From Arthrobacter dokdonellae (GTDB taxonomy: Bacteria; Actinomycetota; Actinomycetes; Actinomycetales; Micrococcaceae), in NCBI RefSeq assembly GCF_003268655.1, contig NZ_CP029642.1, forward strand, positions 3,782,001-3,846,000: DNA of 64,000 bases, read 5' to 3'. Every line of letters starts with the position of its first letter. The stretch's first letter is position 1. Below are positions 62,427 to 64,000 of the stretch, piece by piece. Both the position numbers and the translations under genes were made by a program. The notes beneath the pieces were generated by a model. The model saw only the letters and a program-made list of their open reading frames with translations. It did not search any database and was not told the origin of the DNA.

Positions 62427-63047
62427 CTAGCGGGCGCCTGCAATCCGGGGAAGGGACAGCAGCGGCTTCTTCGGGGCCCGCGCGTCCTTGCCCCGTGCCG
62501 GAGCCCGGTCGGCCAGCGACTCGCGCAGCATCGCCCGGCCGCGATGGATGCGCGAGCGGACGGTGCCCAGCTTGATGTCCAGCGCGTGGGCCACTTCGTC
62601 GTAGGAGAGGCCTTCCATGTCACACAGGACGACGGCGGCACGGAAGTCCGGCGGCAGGGCGTTCAGGGCGGCGGCAACATCGACGTCGAGGTTGTTGAAT
62701 TCAAAGGTCCGCTCGGGGCCCGGGTCGGCGCCTGGCAGGTTGGCCTCCGCGTCCTCGGCGAGCGGGTCAAAGCGGATCCGCTGCTTGCGGCGCGCCTGGT
62801 CCAGGAAAAGGTTCGTCGTGATGCGGTGCAGCCAGCCGTCCAGGGTGCCCGGCTTGAACTTGGCCAGCGACCGGAACGCGCGGACAAAGACCTCCTGGGT
62901 GAGGTCCTCGGCGTCGTACTTGTTGCCTGTCAGCCGGTAGGCGAGGCGGAAGACCTTCGCTGAGTGGTTGGTGACAACCTCGTCCCACGACGGGGGCGTC
63001 CACTGCGGGTCAGCAGCGGAAACGGCGGGGCTGGGGCCTGGACCCAT
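62427..63047 (-). CDS. sigE: ECF sigma factor SigE
   Basis: 206 residues with GAGGTG nine bases before the ATG. Region 2: [32 protein letters not shown], then [16 protein letters not shown]. Region 4: [46 protein letters not shown]. Gene order (O-methyltransferase divergent, tatB downstream) matches mycobacterial sigE (Rv1221). Unlike there, no anti-sigma factor or htrA gene lies between sigE and tatB: the gap is only 69 bp. It directs stress-response promoters by family. Confidence 0.92.
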   Translation of the reverse strand: MGPGPSPAVSAADPQWTPPSWDEVVTNHSAKVFRLAYRLTGNKYDAEDLTQEVFVRAFRSLAKFKPGTLDGWLHRITTNLFLDQARRKQRIRFDPLAEDAEANLPGADPGPERTFEFNNLDVDVAAALNALPPDFRAAVVLCDMEGLSYDEVAHALDIKLGTVRSRIHRGRAMLRESLADRAPARGKDARAPKKPLLSLPRIAGAR

Positions 63048-63172
63048 GGCGGCACCTCATTTCTTGCGGCTTGGCGAACCTCCCCGGCGAGTGCTGCCGG
63101 GTTCCCATATTGTGCCAAAAGAATCTGGCGTTTTGCTGTGCAAAAGGGAAATTCAGCCCACGGCGCAGGCAG

Positions 63173-63178
63173 TAGGCT
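63173..63178 (+). promoter_or_regulatory. -10 box TAGGCT of the O-methyltransferase gene
   Basis: TAGGCT lies 37 bp before ATG 63216, and AGGAAAG lies eight bases before the ATG, so this gene has a normal leader, unlike many others here. Confidence 0.4.
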
Positions 63179-63215
63179 AGAGGAACCCACCGCAACAGTT
63201 TAGGAAAGACCACCC

Positions 63216-63848
63216 ATGAGCGCCGACAAGTCCACCAGCTGGTCCTACGCGGAGGGCCTCCCCGTGGAAGATGACGTCCTCCGCCGCGCCCGCGAACGCT
63301 CACACGAGCTGGGCCTGTTTCCCGTCACCCACGGTGTTGCCGCAGCGCTCACGGTGCTGGCCGCGTCTTCGAAGGCACAGACGGCCGTGGAAGTCGGCAC
63401 GGGCGCAGGCGTATCCGGCGTTTCGCTGCTGCGGGGGCTGGGTCCGCGCGCAGTGCTGACCACCATCGACCCGGACGTCGACCACCTGAAGGCGGCCCGC
63501 GAGGCCTTCATCGAGTCCGGCTCGCCGGCCAACCGGACACGCACGATCTCCGGCCGCGGCCAGGACGTGCTGCCCCGGCTGACGGACGCCGCGTACGATC
63601 TTGTCTTCATCGATGCGGACAAGCCCAGCTTCCCCGACTACGTGGAACAGGGCATCCGGCTGCTTAAGTCCGGCGGCCTGCTGGTGGTCAACGACGCACT
63701 CGACAAGGACAGGGTGTCCGATCCTGCCATCCGGGAGGCGAGCACCGTGGTGCTGCGCAGGGTCGGCAAGATGGTCCGGGACCACGATTCCCTGATTTCG
63801 GCCATGCTGCCCACCGGCGACGGCCTGCTGCTCGCCGTCAAGCGCTGA
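63216..63848 (+). CDS. AdoMet-dependent O-methyltransferase (catechol-type, Rv1220c-like)
   Basis: 210 residues. AdoMet-binding AVEVGTGAGVSGVSLLRGL near residue 58, acidic TTIDPDVDHLKAAREAF, and DLVFIDADKPSFPDYVEQGIRLL carrying the metal-binding Asp of family 3 O-methyltransferases. The substrate is unknown. It is divergent from sigE, an arrangement seen in mycobacteria, so it may be coregulated with the sigma factor. Confidence 0.9.
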   Translation: MSADKSTSWSYAEGLPVEDDVLRRARERSHELGLFPVTHGVAAALTVLAASSKAQTAVEVGTGAGVSGVSLLRGLGPRAVLTTIDPDVDHLKAAREAFIESGSPANRTRTISGRGQDVLPRLTDAAYDLVFIDADKPSFPDYVEQGIRLLKSGGLLVVNDALDKDRVSDPAIREASTVVLRRVGKMVRDHDSLISAMLPTGDGLLLAVKR

Positions 63849-63924
63849 GCTTCCCCGAAACCCAAAACCCGGCCCCAAACGGCCCCAAACAAGATGCCCT
63901 TAAGCGCGGCCCCTTAAATGCCAA

Positions 63925-63947
63925 GCGGGGCAGCTTGGCCGCCCCGC
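63925..63947. terminator. Hairpin after the O-methyltransferase gene
   Basis: GCGGGGC and GCCCCGC form a 7-bp stem around nine bases; an overlapping alternative pairs CCAAGC with GCTTGG. It sits between convergent genes. Confidence 0.45.
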
Positions 63948-63967
63948 AGGTACATCATTGGTGGGTC

Positions 63968-64000
63968 CTACTCGGTAACTCCCACCAGGCACTCCTTGAG
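63968..64000 (-). CDS. C-terminal ten codons of a minus-strand gene, possibly DUF3117
   Basis: On the minus strand the last bases of the window read LKECLVGVTE then TAG. The rest lies beyond the window. The ending resembles the C-terminus of the very small actinobacterial family DUF3117, which is often near sigE-region genes, but ten residues are too few to be sure. Confidence 0.3.
   Translation of the reverse strand, partial: LKECLVGVTE

Noticed and set aside
63047..63120. SigE autoregulatory promoter (GGAAC and GTT boxes on minus)
   Set aside because: The spacing between GGGAAC and GTT is about two bases longer than ECF promoters allow.

Overview
The window reads as a chromosomal segment of a high-GC actinobacterium, most likely Arthrobacter-like (Micrococcaceae). 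The evidence is the GC-rich third positions, the frequent ATGA/GTGA stop-start overlaps, the Gram-positive coproporphyrin-dependent heme pathway, and two blocks whose gene order matches what I recall of Mycobacterium tuberculosis. Those blocks are adnAB, nudC and uvrD2 with moeZ, TetR and DUF3107, and the O-methyltransferase, sigE, tatB, mrp and MgtE-N/CBS group. No rRNA, tRNA, CRISPR array or prophage was seen.

Layout. 1-14 kb is a DNA-repair island: an alkyltransferase-like protein, the AdnA/AdnB helicase-nucleases, NudC and UvrD2, all on the minus strand, with a phosphotransferase, a lipoprotein and a DEDDh exonuclease on the plus strand. 14.3-16.7 kb is a polar amino acid ABC transporter. 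16.8-21.1 kb holds two apparently identical 1509-bp IS481-type insertion sequences on either side of a secreted GH3 glycosidase gene. 21.2-31.6 kb is the heme cluster: hemE-hemY-hemQ-hemH-hemC-hemD-hemB-hemL on minus and hemA divergent. 31.6-39.3 kb has an SDR, a MoeZ-type sulfur-carrier activator, TetR/DUF3107, a PCD-VOC fusion, and thiO-thiS-thiG behind a TPP riboswitch with thiE divergent. 39.4-45.6 kb is accessory: TetR/epimerase, MarR/FUSC, a luciferase-like monooxygenase and a flavin monooxygenase. 45.7-49.1 kb is a gene graveyard with remnants of DUF2809, a 2-oxoacid dehydrogenase E1-beta and E2, an ABM monooxygenase and a Nudix hydrolase, mixed with small intact genes. 49.2-55.9 kb has a small kinase, a ferritin-like protein, an RNB nuclease, a DEAD-box helicase with a long leader, an orphan DNA methyltransferase and a PHP phosphoesterase. 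56-64 kb is aminopeptidase P, a tail-rich membrane protein, MgtE-N/CBS, DUF1003, Mrp, TatB, SigE and an O-methyltransferase.

Most notable signals. (1) Both IS copies sit at exactly the same position in two copies of a palindromic intergenic repeat (arms about 22 bp, loop 27 nt), each with its own 15-bp target duplication; a third, empty copy lies at 57.6 kb. (2) Each IS end carries three tandem units of about 26 bp. (3) A 78-bp palindrome lies in frame inside hemD. (4) At least fifteen genes have a TANNNT-like -10 box ending 6-7 nt before the start codon, so leaderless transcripts look very common here. (5) A single symmetric -10 box appears to serve thiE and the riboswitch-controlled thiO operon in opposite directions. 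All statements come from reading the sequence by eye; no database search was run.
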